Source: Bacillota bacterium (lineage in GTDB: Bacteria; Bacillota; Clostridia; Oscillospirales; Acutalibacteraceae). From it: 53,332 bases of DNA. The notes under the pieces were generated by a model. It was not told the origin of the DNA. It ran no database searches and saw nothing but the letters and a program-made list of their open reading frames with translations. This document shows, piece after piece, positions 18,301 through 25,604 of this stretch (position 1 is its first letter; the number at the start of each line of letters is the position of its first letter). Location: assembly GCA_023417635.1 (NCBI GenBank), contig JAEZFF010000098.1, forward strand, positions 1-53,332, in the 5' to 3' direction. The translations under genes and the position numbers were made by a program.

Positions 18301-19644
18301 ACCCCGAAGGGCCGCGCCGCCGCCAAGGAAAACCGGGCGGTCCGGGCCGGAGGAAAACTCGCGGGCGGCACGGAACTTCACGCCTTGCAGGATGCCACGT
18401 CGGAGGCTGACGCACCGGAACCGTTCAGCGTTTACTCGGATATCCGGGATAAGCTCATCGCGCGGGGCGTCCCCGCCGAACAGATTGCGTTCATCCACGA
18501 TGCCGACACCGAAGTGAAAAAAAAGGAGTTGTTTGCGAAAGTGCGCGTCGGACAGGTGCGCGTCCTCATGGGCAGCACCGCCAAGATGGGGGCCGGGATG
18601 AACGTGCAGGACCTTTTGATTGCCTCCCACGATCTCGATTGCCCGTGGCGTCCCGGCGATCTGGAACAGCGGTCCGGGCGCATCATCCGGCAGTACAACA
18701 CCAACCCCGAAGGGCATATCTTCCGTTACGTCACCGAAGGGACATTCGATTCGTACCTCTGGCAGGCCGTGGAAAATAAGCAGAAATTTATTTCGCAGAT
18801 CATGACCAGCAAAAGCCCCGTCCGCTCCTGTGAGGACATCGACGAAACGGCGCTCTCCTACGCGGAAATCAAGGCCCTGTGCGCCGGGGACGAGCGGATC
18901 AAGGAGAAGATGGATCTCGATATGGACGTGGCCAAGCTGAAACTCATGAAAGCCAACCATCAGAGCCAGCAATTCCGGCTGGAGGATAATCTGCTCAAAT
19001 ATTTTCCGGAGGAAATCGAGCGGAATAAAGGGTTCATCAAGGGCCTGGAAACGGATATGGCGACGCTGGAGGCGCACCCGCATCCCAAAGACGGCTTTGC
19101 CGGAATGGTGGTGCGGGGCGATTCCCTCACCGACAAAGACAACGCCGGTGCCGCCATTCTGGAAGCCTGCAAGGAGGTCAAGGGATTGGAGCCGATGGAA
19201 ATCGGCAGCTATCGGGGCTTTACAATGTCGCTGTCCGTGGAGGGGTTCGGACAGGATTTCATTCTCACCCTCAAAGGGCAGATGACCCATCGGGTAACTC
19301 TTGGTAAGGACGAGCGCGGCAATCTGATCCGTATCGACAACGCGCTTTCCGATATGCCGAAGCGGCTGCAGAATGTCCACGCGCAGCTCGATAATCTTCA
19401 TTCGCAGATGGATGCAGCAAAGGCCGAGATTGGCAAGCCGTTCCCACAGGAACAGGAGCTTGCGCAAAAAAGCGGCCACCTCGCGGAGCTGAACGCGCTG
19501 CTGGATATTGACAGCCGCGCCCCCGCCCAGCGGCAGGCGTCGGAGGTCATGACGAAAAGCGAAAGACCCTCCGTGCTGGAAAGCCTGAAAACACCCTGCG
19601 TCTGCGGGACGGGTAAAAAACTGAAACACGAATTGGCACGATAA
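12361..19644 (+). CDS. Giant ICE protein: ArdC-like N-terminus, DNA methylase and SNF2-type helicase
   Basis: 2427 residues. The N-terminal part (about 1-85, YHEQLMIYAQRPDATACAGYELW) is ArdC-like. A low-complexity linker (about 259-376) is overprinted by tnpV. The methyltransferase domain has LEPACGVGNFFGLL at about 888 and GNVPFGSY at about 951, a variant of the NPPF/Y motif. The helicase domain has Walker A VVGAGKTYEM near 1580, the DEAH box VDEAHNYKN near 1740, ATGTPVSNSMTELYTM, and motif VI RSGRIIRQYN near 2104. The C-terminus is coiled coil. Such proteins are universal in this ICE type and are thought to modify and process transferred DNA. The V in place of the first P in the methylase motif seems usual for the family. 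It begins behind GAAAGGAGG. Confidence 0.93.
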   Translation: MPSNVQALAQMADHTATQITASHENWTDFLKTAARLYKYPYHEQLMIYAQRPDATACAGYELWNEKMRRYVRRGSKGIALIDASGDKPRIRYVFDISDTGDSENSRRPYLWQYRPEHEDAVTAALEREYTVSGEKGLADQLEQIAGQLANEYWQDYQYDILHIVDGSFLEEYDEFNIGAQFRSAAAVSITYAVLSRCGLDPDEYFEHEDFLSIFDFNTPDTVAALGTAVSKQSERVLRQIEVTVKNYEREHLAERSATHGEQPDLHEERGLPDSRPDDHGADGEHREIREDAEKLSEGAPSGPVQQPAAVGEAVPAPVGDRTDGDGTVGAHAAGADEIGGRDGKPESVRSDALGGPHERPESSGRGNDSDGAYLQLSFFPSEQEQIQKIDEAESEKPSAFSMPAPQKPEKSGTAQADIDAAIQEWNGDIENKHAVAEYMREHARDKNTAAFLRTEYGDNLPAFPVTEGSTSTDLPWPKVQRRIAQLIRENRFYTQEEQPAPPDLSGQPITRTSDTITIGNGVASHEVDITLSDEQWAALQRAVPDSAAIQLPYKVGDTVYLDSKPFEVTKIGSSDVQLRDPALAYPIFRAESRENFENMLRRDSRNGPITEFLAADLEHTDADLREALTSGLLEQRNKENIAGYFRKNEGNTRVAQRLSETYAGTSDTMELTTGEVADLFATTTGFEINIHDKYNSKRSARWEEIAPILRALYQREQDGFSHEPALRESANLDDTHPSTEVTLPETGMVLPGETVTVKEHIAPEQPAAGNFRITDDHLGEGGAKTKYGYNIAAIRILKQIEAEGRTATSNEQETLSRYVGWGGIPQAFDPDNAAWSKEYAELVGALTAEEYEMARASTLNAHYTSPTVIRAIYVAVGNMGFQTGNILEPACGVGNFFGLLPESMAASRLYGVELDSITGRIAKQLYPNANITVAGFETTDRHDFFDLAVGNVPFGSYKVSDRAYDKLGFSIHDYFFAKTLDQVRPGGVIAFVTSRYTMDKQSPEVRRYIAQRADLLGAIRLPSNAFKANAGTEVTTDILFLQKRDRPIVIEPDWVHLGQTEDGIPVNSYFADHPEMVLGTIQWDESMYGDKMETTCEPFPDADLAHQLHEAVAHLQGQIEEAELPDLGEDEEIDDSIPADPDVKNYSYTVVDGELYYRENSRMVRPELNETAKARVMGMVELRGCVQKLINLQLDEYTADVAIFQAQAELNRLYDAFTAKYGLINSRGNSLAFAEDSSYYLLCSLEVIDEDGNLERKADMFTKRTIRQRKIVTAVDTASEALSLSIAEKARVDMDYMASLTGNTPEALADELRGVIFRNLGEQDPASVPKAFYNLDNIPFVTADEYLSGNVRRKLRLAKALAEMRPDLAEKIAPNIEALEAAQPKDLDASEIEVRLGATWIDKGYIEQFMEELLNPPSGVRNGIRVNYSTFTAEWAISGKNSVGYNNVAAYVTYGTDRANAYRILEDTLNLRDTRIYDTVTDPDGKERRVLNSKETTLAQQKQQAIKDAFHNWIWKDPERRQTLTKKYNELFNSSRPREYDGRHLVFPGMNPEIKLREHQLNAVAHQLYGGNTLLAHVVGAGKTYEMIAAAMEGKRLGLCQKSLFAVPNHLTEQWASEFLRLYPSANILVTTKKDFEKRNRKKFCARIATGDYDAIIMGHSQFEKIPVSLERQKRLIQEQIWEIENGLEELKDSGAEQFTIKQLERTKKGLEARLKRLNDNSRKDDVVTFEQLGVDRLFVDEAHNYKNLFLYTKMRNVAGLSTTDAQKSSDMFLKCRYLDEITHSRGVVFATGTPVSNSMTELYTMMRYLQYETLKERNLVHFDCWASTFGETVTAIELAPEGTGYRARTRFARFYNLPELMLLFKEAADIKTADQLNLPTPKAVYHNEVAQPSEIQKEMVKKLSERAAAVHSGAVDPTVDNMLKITSDGRKLGLDQRVINPMLPDDPGSKVNMCVNNVFRFWHDGQDKKLTQLVFCDISTPKGRAAAKENRAVRAGGKLAGGTELHALQDATSEADAPEPFSVYSDIRDKLIARGVPAEQIAFIHDADTEVKKKELFAKVRVGQVRVLMGSTAKMGAGMNVQDLLIASHDLDCPWRPGDLEQRSGRIIRQYNTNPEGHIFRYVTEGTFDSYLWQAVENKQKFISQIMTSKSPVRSCEDIDETALSYAEIKALCAGDERIKEKMDLDMDVAKLKLMKANHQSQQFRLEDNLLKYFPEEIERNKGFIKGLETDMATLEAHPHPKDGFAGMVVRGDSLTDKDNAGAAILEACKEVKGLEPMEIGSYRGFTMSLSVEGFGQDFILTLKGQMTHRVTLGKDERGNLIRIDNALSDMPKRLQNVHAQLDNLHSQMDAAKAEIGKPFPQEQELAQKSGHLAELNALLDIDSRAPAQRQASEVMTKSERPSVLESLKTPCVCGTGKKLKHELAR
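13136..13489 (+). CDS. tnpV: TnpV family protein, overlapping the giant gene in another frame
   Basis: A 117-residue frame starting at ATG 13136 behind a proper AAAGGAG. It lies wholly inside the giant methylase-helicase gene but in a different frame. The product (LTYTKSGDYLIPDLTI, KYGRMRKNYLKEHRPVLYN, LLLSEKLYPHLLETERTA, MRWVGLMNDLKAQAEETIL) matches the TnpV family of transposon-encoded helical proteins. Over the same bases the giant protein encodes only Gly/Asp/Glu/Arg-rich linker, so TnpV is the constrained frame. TnpV function is not established. It is probably a small accessory factor of the element. Confidence 0.82.
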   Translation: MENNLTYTKSGDYLIPDLTITEQTENIGKYGRMRKNYLKEHRPVLYNSLLLSEKLYPHLLETERTATARLERMLPELMKSAGVTENLKASDPMRWVGLMNDLKAQAEETILTELIYS

Positions 19645-19647
19645 GAA

Positions 19648-19684
19648 ACGGCTCCAACACAGAATTATTTTGTGTCGGAGCCGT
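19648..19684. terminator. Bidirectional terminator hairpin
   Basis: ACGGCTCC (19648-19655) pairs with GGAGCCGT (19677-19684), and the inner ACACA/TGTGT extends the stem. It lies between the stop of the giant gene and, on the other strand, the end of the small gene below, so it can serve both. Confidence 0.75.
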
Positions 19685-19925
19685 CATTGCGGGCGGCTGC
19701 GGCCTTTGCCTTGCGTTTCTGCTTTTGCTCGGTTTTCTTCCGGCGTTTTTCATCTATTTCATGCAGCCAGACGCCGACCGGCGCTTTCCACGGTTCGCTT
19801 TTATTGGGGATGTTTTTCACAAGGCTGCGCGGGTTCAGGCCGAGCCTTTTTGCCAGCTCAATGTCCTCGTTATTCAGACGGCATTTCTTTTTCGCGTCTT
19901 GCCACATCTGTTCACTGTATGCCAT
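19665..19925 (-). CDS. Small basic conserved ICE protein (86 aa)
   Basis: 86 residues from ATG 19925 with GGGGG upstream on the minus strand. The start MAYSEQMWQDAKKKCRLN, then LAKRLGLNPRSLVKNIPNKSEPWKAPVGVWL and a very basic C-terminal tail (KRRKKTEQKQKRKAKAAAA), looks like a small DNA- or RNA-binding protein. Similar genes lie antisense between the giant helicase gene and the DUF3849 gene in related ICEs. Its role is unknown. Confidence 0.7.
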   Translation of the reverse strand: MAYSEQMWQDAKKKCRLNNEDIELAKRLGLNPRSLVKNIPNKSEPWKAPVGVWLHEIDEKRRKKTEQKQKRKAKAAAARNDGSDTK

Positions 19926-19991
19926 TCGCACACCCCCATTTTCTATCGCAAATTATATCATAAATCAGGCCAAAAGAATCAGGAGGTTAAA

Positions 19992-20756
19992 ATGAATATG
20001 ATACCTGTCTACAAATATCCCGCCGCCTATGCGCGGGAACATGGCGCGATAGAACAATATCGCGCGTCCCACAAAGCGAACGTAGCCTGTAAGAACGCAA
20101 TCGAAACGGCTATCCGGGACAATTACCGCGATAACTGCCTCGGAAAAGACGCGGCAAAACAGGTTACTGAACAATTTGGTTATGAGCGGACTTTTTATGT
20201 GCTGGCAAATACGGTACAGTTGAAGGATTGGGACGGGCGCATTTCCCGCGACAATAAGGATTGGGCAAAAACCATTTCGATATTTGCAGATAAAAATTAT
20301 TTTGGGGAGGATCGGCGCACATCGTTTGAAGTGGATTCATGCAACCCCGGCCTCACGGATATTTTCATCAACGAGGCGCGGCGCGAATACCTGCTGGCAC
20401 AGCCGCTGACCAAAGAGGACATTCAGTCGGAGGCAGCGCGACTGCTCCGGCGTCTGCAATCCGAGCGTGAGCCGAACAATCCAAGCGGTACACATTTCAT
20501 GGCGCAGATTTCGCCGGATTTTCTGATCCGTGCTTCCACCAAGGACCACGACCGGCTGTTCGCGCTGCTGCCGTTCAAGTCCCTGACGTTCTCCACACTC
20601 AAAGACCGAAAAGGGATTTTCGCGTTCATCCAAAAGGATGAAAACCGCGACCAGCCGCTTCGCCAGCGCAAGCCGTCTGTCCGAAAAAAGCTGCAAAAAA
20701 CACAGGCCGAGCCAAAGCCGCCTGCCTCATCCAAGGGCAAAGAAATGGAGCTGTAA
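19992..20756 (+). CDS. DUF3849 domain protein
   Basis: 254 residues from ATG 19992 behind AGGAGG. The reading frame is open further upstream, but that stretch has no start signal and overlaps the antisense gene. The N-terminus (IPVYKYPAAYAREHGAIEQYRASHKANVACKNAIETAI) is the DUF3849 pattern. FERTFYVLANTVQLKDWDGRISRDNKDWA-like residues follow, and the tail is basic and Lys/Pro/Gln-rich. The domain is found in ICE and phage proteins and has no known activity. It ends 1 bp before mobC, so the two are likely co-translated. Confidence 0.82.
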   Translation: MNMIPVYKYPAAYAREHGAIEQYRASHKANVACKNAIETAIRDNYRDNCLGKDAAKQVTEQFGYERTFYVLANTVQLKDWDGRISRDNKDWAKTISIFADKNYFGEDRRTSFEVDSCNPGLTDIFINEARREYLLAQPLTKEDIQSEAARLLRRLQSEREPNNPSGTHFMAQISPDFLIRASTKDHDRLFALLPFKSLTFSTLKDRKGIFAFIQKDENRDQPLRQRKPSVRKKLQKTQAEPKPPASSKGKEMEL

Positions 20757-20757
20757 C

Positions 20758-21096
20758 ATGGCAAACCGCAACCGGAAAATCCAGCTCAAATTCCGTGTTA
20801 CCCCGCAGGAGCGTGAAATGATCGAACAGAAGATGGTGCAGTTCGGCACGAAAAATATGGCGGCGTATCTCCGCAAAATCTCCATCGACGGGTATGTGGT
20901 GAAGCTCGAACTGCCGGAGCTGAAGGAGATGGTTTCCATCCTGCGTCGGTCCAGCAACAACCTGAACCAGCTTACCAAACGGGTGCATGAAATGGGGCGC
21001 GTTTACGATGCTGATTTGGAGGATATCGTCCAAAATCAGGAGCGGTTATGGCAGGCGGCTAACGATATTCTCGCTGTGCTTGCGAAGTTGAAATAG
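20758..21096 (+). CDS. mobC: MobC relaxosome accessory protein
   Basis: 112 residues from ATG 20758. The ribbon-helix-helix-like N-terminus (RKIQLKFRVTPQEREMIEQKM) and the following YLRKISIDGYVVKLELPEL, with helical RRSSNNLNQLTKRVHEMGRVY, match MobC. MobC binds near oriT and helps the relaxase open the strands. The partner relaxase gene is at 25605, now separated by the inserted Gabija-like operon. Confidence 0.9.
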   Translation: MANRNRKIQLKFRVTPQEREMIEQKMVQFGTKNMAAYLRKISIDGYVVKLELPELKEMVSILRRSSNNLNQLTKRVHEMGRVYDADLEDIVQNQERLWQAANDILAVLAKLK

Positions 21097-21118
21097 GGGC
21101 GTATGCCTCGAAAAGTGG

Positions 21119-21155
21119 GGCGGTTTATATCGTGTAAGCCGCCTCGCTATTTTTT
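21119..21155 (+). terminator. Terminator after mobC
   Basis: GGCGGTTTA (21119-21127) pairs with TAAGCCGCC (21135-21143) over a 7-base loop, followed by a T run at 21150-21155. Confidence 0.75.
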
Positions 21156-21224
21156 GTCCGCATCCTTGCAAAAAACGGCATAGGCGTTATAGTTGTATTA
21201 GAAATTGTAAAGGGGGCCGATTTT

Positions 21225-21515
21225 ATGAGGCTGATACTGAAAATACTTGTCGCTCCGGTCATTGTGGTTCTGACCGTTTTCGTCTGGATCTGCTCCGCTC
21301 TGCTGTACTGCTCGGCGTGGGTGTTCGGCCTTGCTGGGACGGTCCTCGGTATCTTTGGTGTGCTGGCGCTGATTACTCATCAGGTAACAAACGGGATAAT
21401 CCTGCTGATGATGGCGTTCCTCGTCAGTCCATATGGAATCCCGATGGCGGCGGCGTGGCTGATCGGCAAGATACAGGACTTGCGATACGCGATTCAGGAC
21501 CGGGTTTACGGCTGA
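21225..21515 (+). CDS. CD1845-type small membrane protein
   Basis: 96 residues, almost entirely hydrophobic. Three membrane spans fit at about 5-28, 32-52 and 57-80, with a short charged C-terminus (KIQDLRYAIQDRVYG). It matches the small membrane protein found between mobC and the relaxase in C. difficile CD1845-type elements. Start ATG 21225 follows AAGGGGG. Its role is unknown. It marks the left edge of the defence insert. Confidence 0.78.
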   Translation: MRLILKILVAPVIVVLTVFVWICSALLYCSAWVFGLAGTVLGIFGVLALITHQVTNGIILLMMAFLVSPYGIPMAAAWLIGKIQDLRYAIQDRVYG

Positions 21516-21628
21516 AAAAGGATCACTTGAAAATCTAAGTATAAACATGATGGGAAGCTTATTTATGCAGTCCCAACGTAGAAAATGTTCAGCTCAGTCG
21601 CACTGAGCTGTTGCTTTGCTTATATATG

Positions 21629-22432
21629 CTATATAAGTTTTACTTTTTGCAATTCAAAATTAGGGTTATCCCGTTCCAATGTCATCTGATAAATATGACA
21701 TAAACCTTTTGACGCCTCTCCTATTTTAAGGAGATCCTGAGCATACTCAGGTTTACAATTTAGTCCAATATAAATTTTGCTTGCTATTAAAGGGAAATCA
21801 CTATCAGGATGAATAATTCTATATTCGTTTTCATGACTCCAACTTTTATGTTTTGCTGCAAAAGATAGCAATAAACATTGTAACAGGGCACTATCTTCTC
21901 CATCCGGCTCTATTCCTTCGTACTTATATTTTCCAAATGCGTTTATTACACGTGTGACGATTGAATCAGCACACTGCCTGTCAGATTCATAACTTACAGG
22001 GAAAATATACTTTTTCTGCATATCAGATAATATGTACTCCACACAAAACCCTTGATGGTTGTTAGCGTAGTACGCCCACATAGGCATATTCTGTTCATTT
22101 GTATCCGAAAGACAAGTCGCGCGCCAAAAATTTCTTAGATTATCATAGTATTCATGAATTAGGTCGATGTCCCATCCCTTCTGCGCCAAATTATCTTGAT
22201 TGAATATTAGGAACTTACCTTCAAAAGGGTCATTAAAACTGCTTAGTGTACTGAGGTACATTTTACTTTCGCTTATATACTGAATTTTAGCGGCGTTAAG
22301 TACGCAATCATTGCTTAATGAAAAATACTTGTACAAAACAGTTGGGATTTTTCTAATTTTCAATTTAACGGCTTCAAGTAATTGCCCTGATTCTATATAT
22401 TCTAAATATTTATGATAGTCATCCGCATTCAT
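21629..22432 (-). CDS. DUF2971 domain protein, third gene of the Gabija-like operon
   Basis: 267 residues with the DUF2971 landmarks: LYKYFSL, STLSSFNDPFEGKF, MPMWAYYANNHQGFCVEY, KHKSWSHENEYRIIHP and KIYIGLNCKP. The gene lies 75 bp downstream of the GajB-like helicase gene on the same strand, so it is probably in the same transcript. DUF2971 proteins recur in defence islands, but their activity is not established. The conserved W-x-x-E-x-E-Y-R suggests an enzyme. It could be an added effector or regulator of the Gabija-like pair. Confidence 0.8.
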   Translation of the reverse strand: MNADDYHKYLEYIESGQLLEAVKLKIRKIPTVLYKYFSLSNDCVLNAAKIQYISESKMYLSTLSSFNDPFEGKFLIFNQDNLAQKGWDIDLIHEYYDNLRNFWRATCLSDTNEQNMPMWAYYANNHQGFCVEYILSDMQKKYIFPVSYESDRQCADSIVTRVINAFGKYKYEGIEPDGEDSALLQCLLLSFAAKHKSWSHENEYRIIHPDSDFPLIASKIYIGLNCKPEYAQDLLKIGEASKGLCHIYQMTLERDNPNFELQKVKLI

Positions 22433-22507
22433 TAATAAAATCTCCTTTGATCACCATCGTTTGGGCATTCCGGCAGTAACCGCTTTTTGTTTTGCCGCTT
22501 AACTCCA

Positions 22508-23623
22508 TTAGGGCAATACATAGTTTTGTATGCCTAAGATATCAGTCTTATTTTTATAATCATATACTATTGCCACACTATATTCTGCTCTCGTGACAGC
22601 GACATAGAACTTTGATCGGCTTTCAAAGGCGAGTTTTGAACTATGGTCATTAATCCAATCAACCATAGATTTTGTCGGATAAATCAAGACTCTGCTGCGT
22701 GTCATACCTTTAGATTCGCCGAAATTAAAGACTTCATATCGAGGATTAACAGTCGTAGCCACGCTATATCTTAATTGAGAGGGACGATACCGTTTAAGAT
22801 ACTCATCGACGTCGGCTGGTTTTACGAAGAAGACACCATCGTGGCCGGTCGGTTTTTTTTCGTCGGCATCACAAGGCTCGTGCTCAGGGAAGATGCTATT
22901 TGCATAGGTGCATATGGCCTGACAATTCCGATGTGTCGTTTTAAGCGAGGTCTTGTCGATTTCAGTGACCGTATCCTTGCATTTATCGCAGATAAATTGC
23001 TCAATCTGACTTTCGGTATATTTATTGTTTTTGGCCTCTTCATGCGTGTGGTATGTTACCTGCCGGGGATCGCCCACCATGATAATATTACTCGGAGTTT
23101 GCAAGAGTAAATGAATCAGTTCAAGGTCGTACCCGGCTAAATCCTGTATCTCGTCAATATAGATATGGGGATAAATGCGGCTAATCCGATCAATGATCAG
23201 CCCTTTTGTTTTCTCGTTGACGACATAAGCAAACTTGGCGATTTTATCGGAGTAAATTTTCATGTCTGAACTGAAGTAATAATGCCTGACATCGGCTTCC
23301 GAAAAATAGACTGGAAAACCCCGCTTGCTATTAAATCTAAAACCCGATTTATTATTAACCAGCATTAGCCCCATAACGTTAGCCGCCATCAGAATGTCCT
23401 GATACGGTTTGACGCCGTGCTGTAATAAAAATGAAAACCACGTTTGAACGGTCACATTCTCAGGAATAGAGCCGTTTAATTTAATGAATTTTGCCCTGAT
23501 CTCACGCTCATTTGCATCCGTAAAAGTCGTGATCAGGACTTTATCGGCTTTAATTTTGAGGGATTCTTTTACTAAATATGTCGTCTTACCCGAACCGGCG
23601 GCGGCGATAATCAGCTTATTCAT
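22508..23623 (-). CDS. UvrD-like helicase, GajB-like (Gabija)
   Basis: 371 residues. Superfamily 1 helicase motifs are visible: Walker A AAAGSGKTTYLVKE at the N-terminus, motif Ia LITTFTDANEREI, motif II YIDEIQDLAGYDLE, motif III IMVGDPRQVTYH, and the C-terminal motif VI FYVAVTRAEYSVAIV. Its start overlaps the stop of the OLD-type nuclease gene by one base, the arrangement of Gabija (GajA-GajB). It is shorter than typical GajB (about 490 residues), so an inserted subdomain seems reduced. In Gabija, GajB senses DNA or unwinds it and works with GajA against phage. Confidence 0.82.
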   Translation of the reverse strand: MNKLIIAAAGSGKTTYLVKESLKIKADKVLITTFTDANEREIRAKFIKLNGSIPENVTVQTWFSFLLQHGVKPYQDILMAANVMGLMLVNNKSGFRFNSKRGFPVYFSEADVRHYYFSSDMKIYSDKIAKFAYVVNEKTKGLIIDRISRIYPHIYIDEIQDLAGYDLELIHLLLQTPSNIIMVGDPRQVTYHTHEEAKNNKYTESQIEQFICDKCKDTVTEIDKTSLKTTHRNCQAICTYANSIFPEHEPCDADEKKPTGHDGVFFVKPADVDEYLKRYRPSQLRYSVATTVNPRYEVFNFGESKGMTRSRVLIYPTKSMVDWINDHSSKLAFESRSKFYVAVTRAEYSVAIVYDYKNKTDILGIQNYVLP

Positions 23624-25263
23624 CAGTCGTTTTTTATTGCCTCCAAAATGTAGTCTGGAAATGCAATCGTCTCTGACGTATCAAAAATGGCTATCGCGCA
23701 GTCGGTTTTGTTTTGCTTCATATACTTCCGTAGGTCATCATCGGTAGCATATATCGTCTTAAATATCTTGTTAAATAAGTTTCGGCTATTAGCCTTGAGT
23801 AACTTAGGCTCGAGCGTATTGTAGTTATAATCGTTTTTCCCGATTTTCAACGTGCCGGAATCTACCGCCTCATCAAAGCAAATTTTGATGAACGGTTTTT
23901 TGTTATTTCCTAAATAATCGGCATATTTCTTTTTAAGTGCATCGATGTCGCCGTCATTGTCGGTTACGACTGCCGTTGGCCTTTTTAAACATTTAGCAAT
24001 TTCAAGGAATCTCAAAAATGACGTGCCGACCGAAATAACGTCAATGCCATCTTGAATCGGCAGGTGGCCACCGTGCTGCTGTATATAGGCTTTTTGAACC
24101 ACCAACTCATCTGAATCACCTTCGACAAGGATGGCCTTTTTACAGAGCATCAACCTTAACGTGTCATAACCGGCAATTTTTTTGAAGAAACCGGCGGAGT
24201 CGAGGTCTTTAATCTTTACCGTCTCGTGATTATCCAGCAGTACAATGTTATTCAAGTCCAGCTTATTGGCCACGAAGCTGCTATGTGTGGATATGATGAT
24301 CTGCTTGTCGGAGTATTTCCCCTCAATTGCAGCAATGAGTTGGTTTAGCTTGGAGTAGGACAGATGGCTTTCAGGCTCCTCTAAAAGAATAATGCTGGCA
24401 TTCTGAGCACGCTTATGAGTCAACGCTAGTTCTGTTTTTACCACGCACTGAGCGCCCTTACCGATATAGCCGAATGGAATTTCATCTACTTGTGTTACCA
24501 AGCTGTTTTCCCAGGCATTTTTCGTCCCGAGGTCAACCGAGATCGAGACTTTACCGTCAATGATGGTAGATTCCTTACTGATCCTATCGTTAATGGCCTT
24601 GATGGCCTCGTCCTTAACAAAGCCGTCGCGCATATTTCGATGAGCTTGGGCCACTGAGGTTATTTCTTCGGGTGAGAGCAAATCCTTGACAATACGTGAA
24701 ATATAGACATCCGAGCCATTTTGGTAGCGGTAGTTTGACGAGTCGATCATGGCCGATTTGATCGGGATACTCCTAACTGTTATCGAATCGCGGGCAAAAG
24801 ATGTCCATGAAGCTTCATAATATTCAATTGGCAGACTGGAGAGCTGCTTAGAATCCACGACTTTTTGGTATTCGTCGTTATATTTGTCGTTATAGGCGAT
24901 TTTGAATTGCAGTCCCTCGGCTTTTGTGGCATGATCGGTGTTTAAGTTACCTTCAAATACCGGATCGATTGAGCCATCAAAGTATATTTCAATCAATACG
25001 GACGGTGGCTCGATAGGCACTCCATCATTAACCGATTGCAGATATTCTTCAATAACCTCGTTATTGAACAAATATTGTGATAGCTCGTTATGTATATACT
25101 TTCCGCCGTATAGCCCCGTTAAAGCGAGATGAATAGCCTCAAGAATGGTCGATTTGCCGGTCTCGTTGTTACCGACGAGAATATTCAAGCCCTTATTCAA
25201 CTCAAGCGTAAACAGACCCTTAAAACCTTTGAAGTTACAAATTTTAATTTTTGAGATAGCCAC
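23623..25263 (-). CDS. OLD-family ATPase with TOPRIM nuclease domain, GajA-like (Gabija)
   Basis: 546 residues. The ABC-type ATPase half has Walker A VGNNETGKST (residues 30-39), the signature and Walker B region IILLEEPESHLSYSKLNQL, and the D/H loop IIISTHSSFVANKLD. The C-terminal TOPRIM domain has the Glu in ILVEGDSDELVV and the Asp pair in AVVTDNDGDID. Length and order fit GajA (about 578 residues), a nucleotide-inhibited DNA endonuclease. With the helicase gene one base away, I call this a Gabija-like system. Confidence 0.87.
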   Translation of the reverse strand: MAISKIKICNFKGFKGLFTLELNKGLNILVGNNETGKSTILEAIHLALTGLYGGKYIHNELSQYLFNNEVIEEYLQSVNDGVPIEPPSVLIEIYFDGSIDPVFEGNLNTDHATKAEGLQFKIAYNDKYNDEYQKVVDSKQLSSLPIEYYEASWTSFARDSITVRSIPIKSAMIDSSNYRYQNGSDVYISRIVKDLLSPEEITSVAQAHRNMRDGFVKDEAIKAINDRISKESTIIDGKVSISVDLGTKNAWENSLVTQVDEIPFGYIGKGAQCVVKTELALTHKRAQNASIILLEEPESHLSYSKLNQLIAAIEGKYSDKQIIISTHSSFVANKLDLNNIVLLDNHETVKIKDLDSAGFFKKIAGYDTLRLMLCKKAILVEGDSDELVVQKAYIQQHGGHLPIQDGIDVISVGTSFLRFLEIAKCLKRPTAVVTDNDGDIDALKKKYADYLGNNKKPFIKICFDEAVDSGTLKIGKNDYNYNTLEPKLLKANSRNLFNKIFKTIYATDDDLRKYMKQNKTDCAIAIFDTSETIAFPDYILEAIKND

Positions 25264-25604
25264 GTCATCAACTCCCTATATTCTCTAAAGTGAGTGTATC
25301 ACACAATCTTCAAAACCTGATGCACATTATTAAGGAGTCTGTAATTACTGATTTTCACTGCCTTAAGTTTCATATCTTTACACCCCTTAAAAATCCCAAA
25401 TATTGCTATGATAAGCTGCTGGCTGAACTTCTCATTTTATCTACACATGGCACCTAACTCTAGGGTGGCTCATTTTGATTCGGTAAATTGTTACATATAT
25501 TATAGCAAATTCGACTGTAATTTGTAAGTCGTCCACATGTTTTTTCCTAAAAATTAGTTTGGAAAGCTTTATAGCTTCCTTTTTATTTTATAGGGGGAGT
25601 GTTT
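25264..25604. promoter_or_regulatory. Intergenic region with the promoter of the Gabija-like operon
   Basis: On the minus strand, TTACAA (25522-25527) and TATAAT (25499-25504), 17 bp apart, form a good promoter firing toward the gajA-like gene with a leader of about 230 nt. On the plus strand, an imperfect hairpin with a T run (about 25559-25590) lies before the relaxase gene, followed by the GGGGGAG ribosome site at 25593-25599. I see no gene in the rest. oriT could lie here, but no nick motif is recognisable. Confidence 0.5.

Noticed and set aside
17041..19629. An 862-codon open frame on the minus strand inside the methylase-helicase gene
   Set aside because: It is a by-product of GC-rich codons in the plus-strand gene. 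It has no domain and no start signal, and its opposite strand encodes clear helicase motifs.
19725..19991. Upstream extension of the DUF3849 gene
   Set aside because: It is antisense to the small basic protein and lacks a ribosome site. AGGAGG lies directly before ATG 19992.
21629..25263. PARIS-type system for the OLD-like ATPase
   Set aside because: The TOPRIM domain is in the same chain as the ATPase, and the partner is a UvrD-like helicase, not a DUF4435 protein. That fits Gabija instead.
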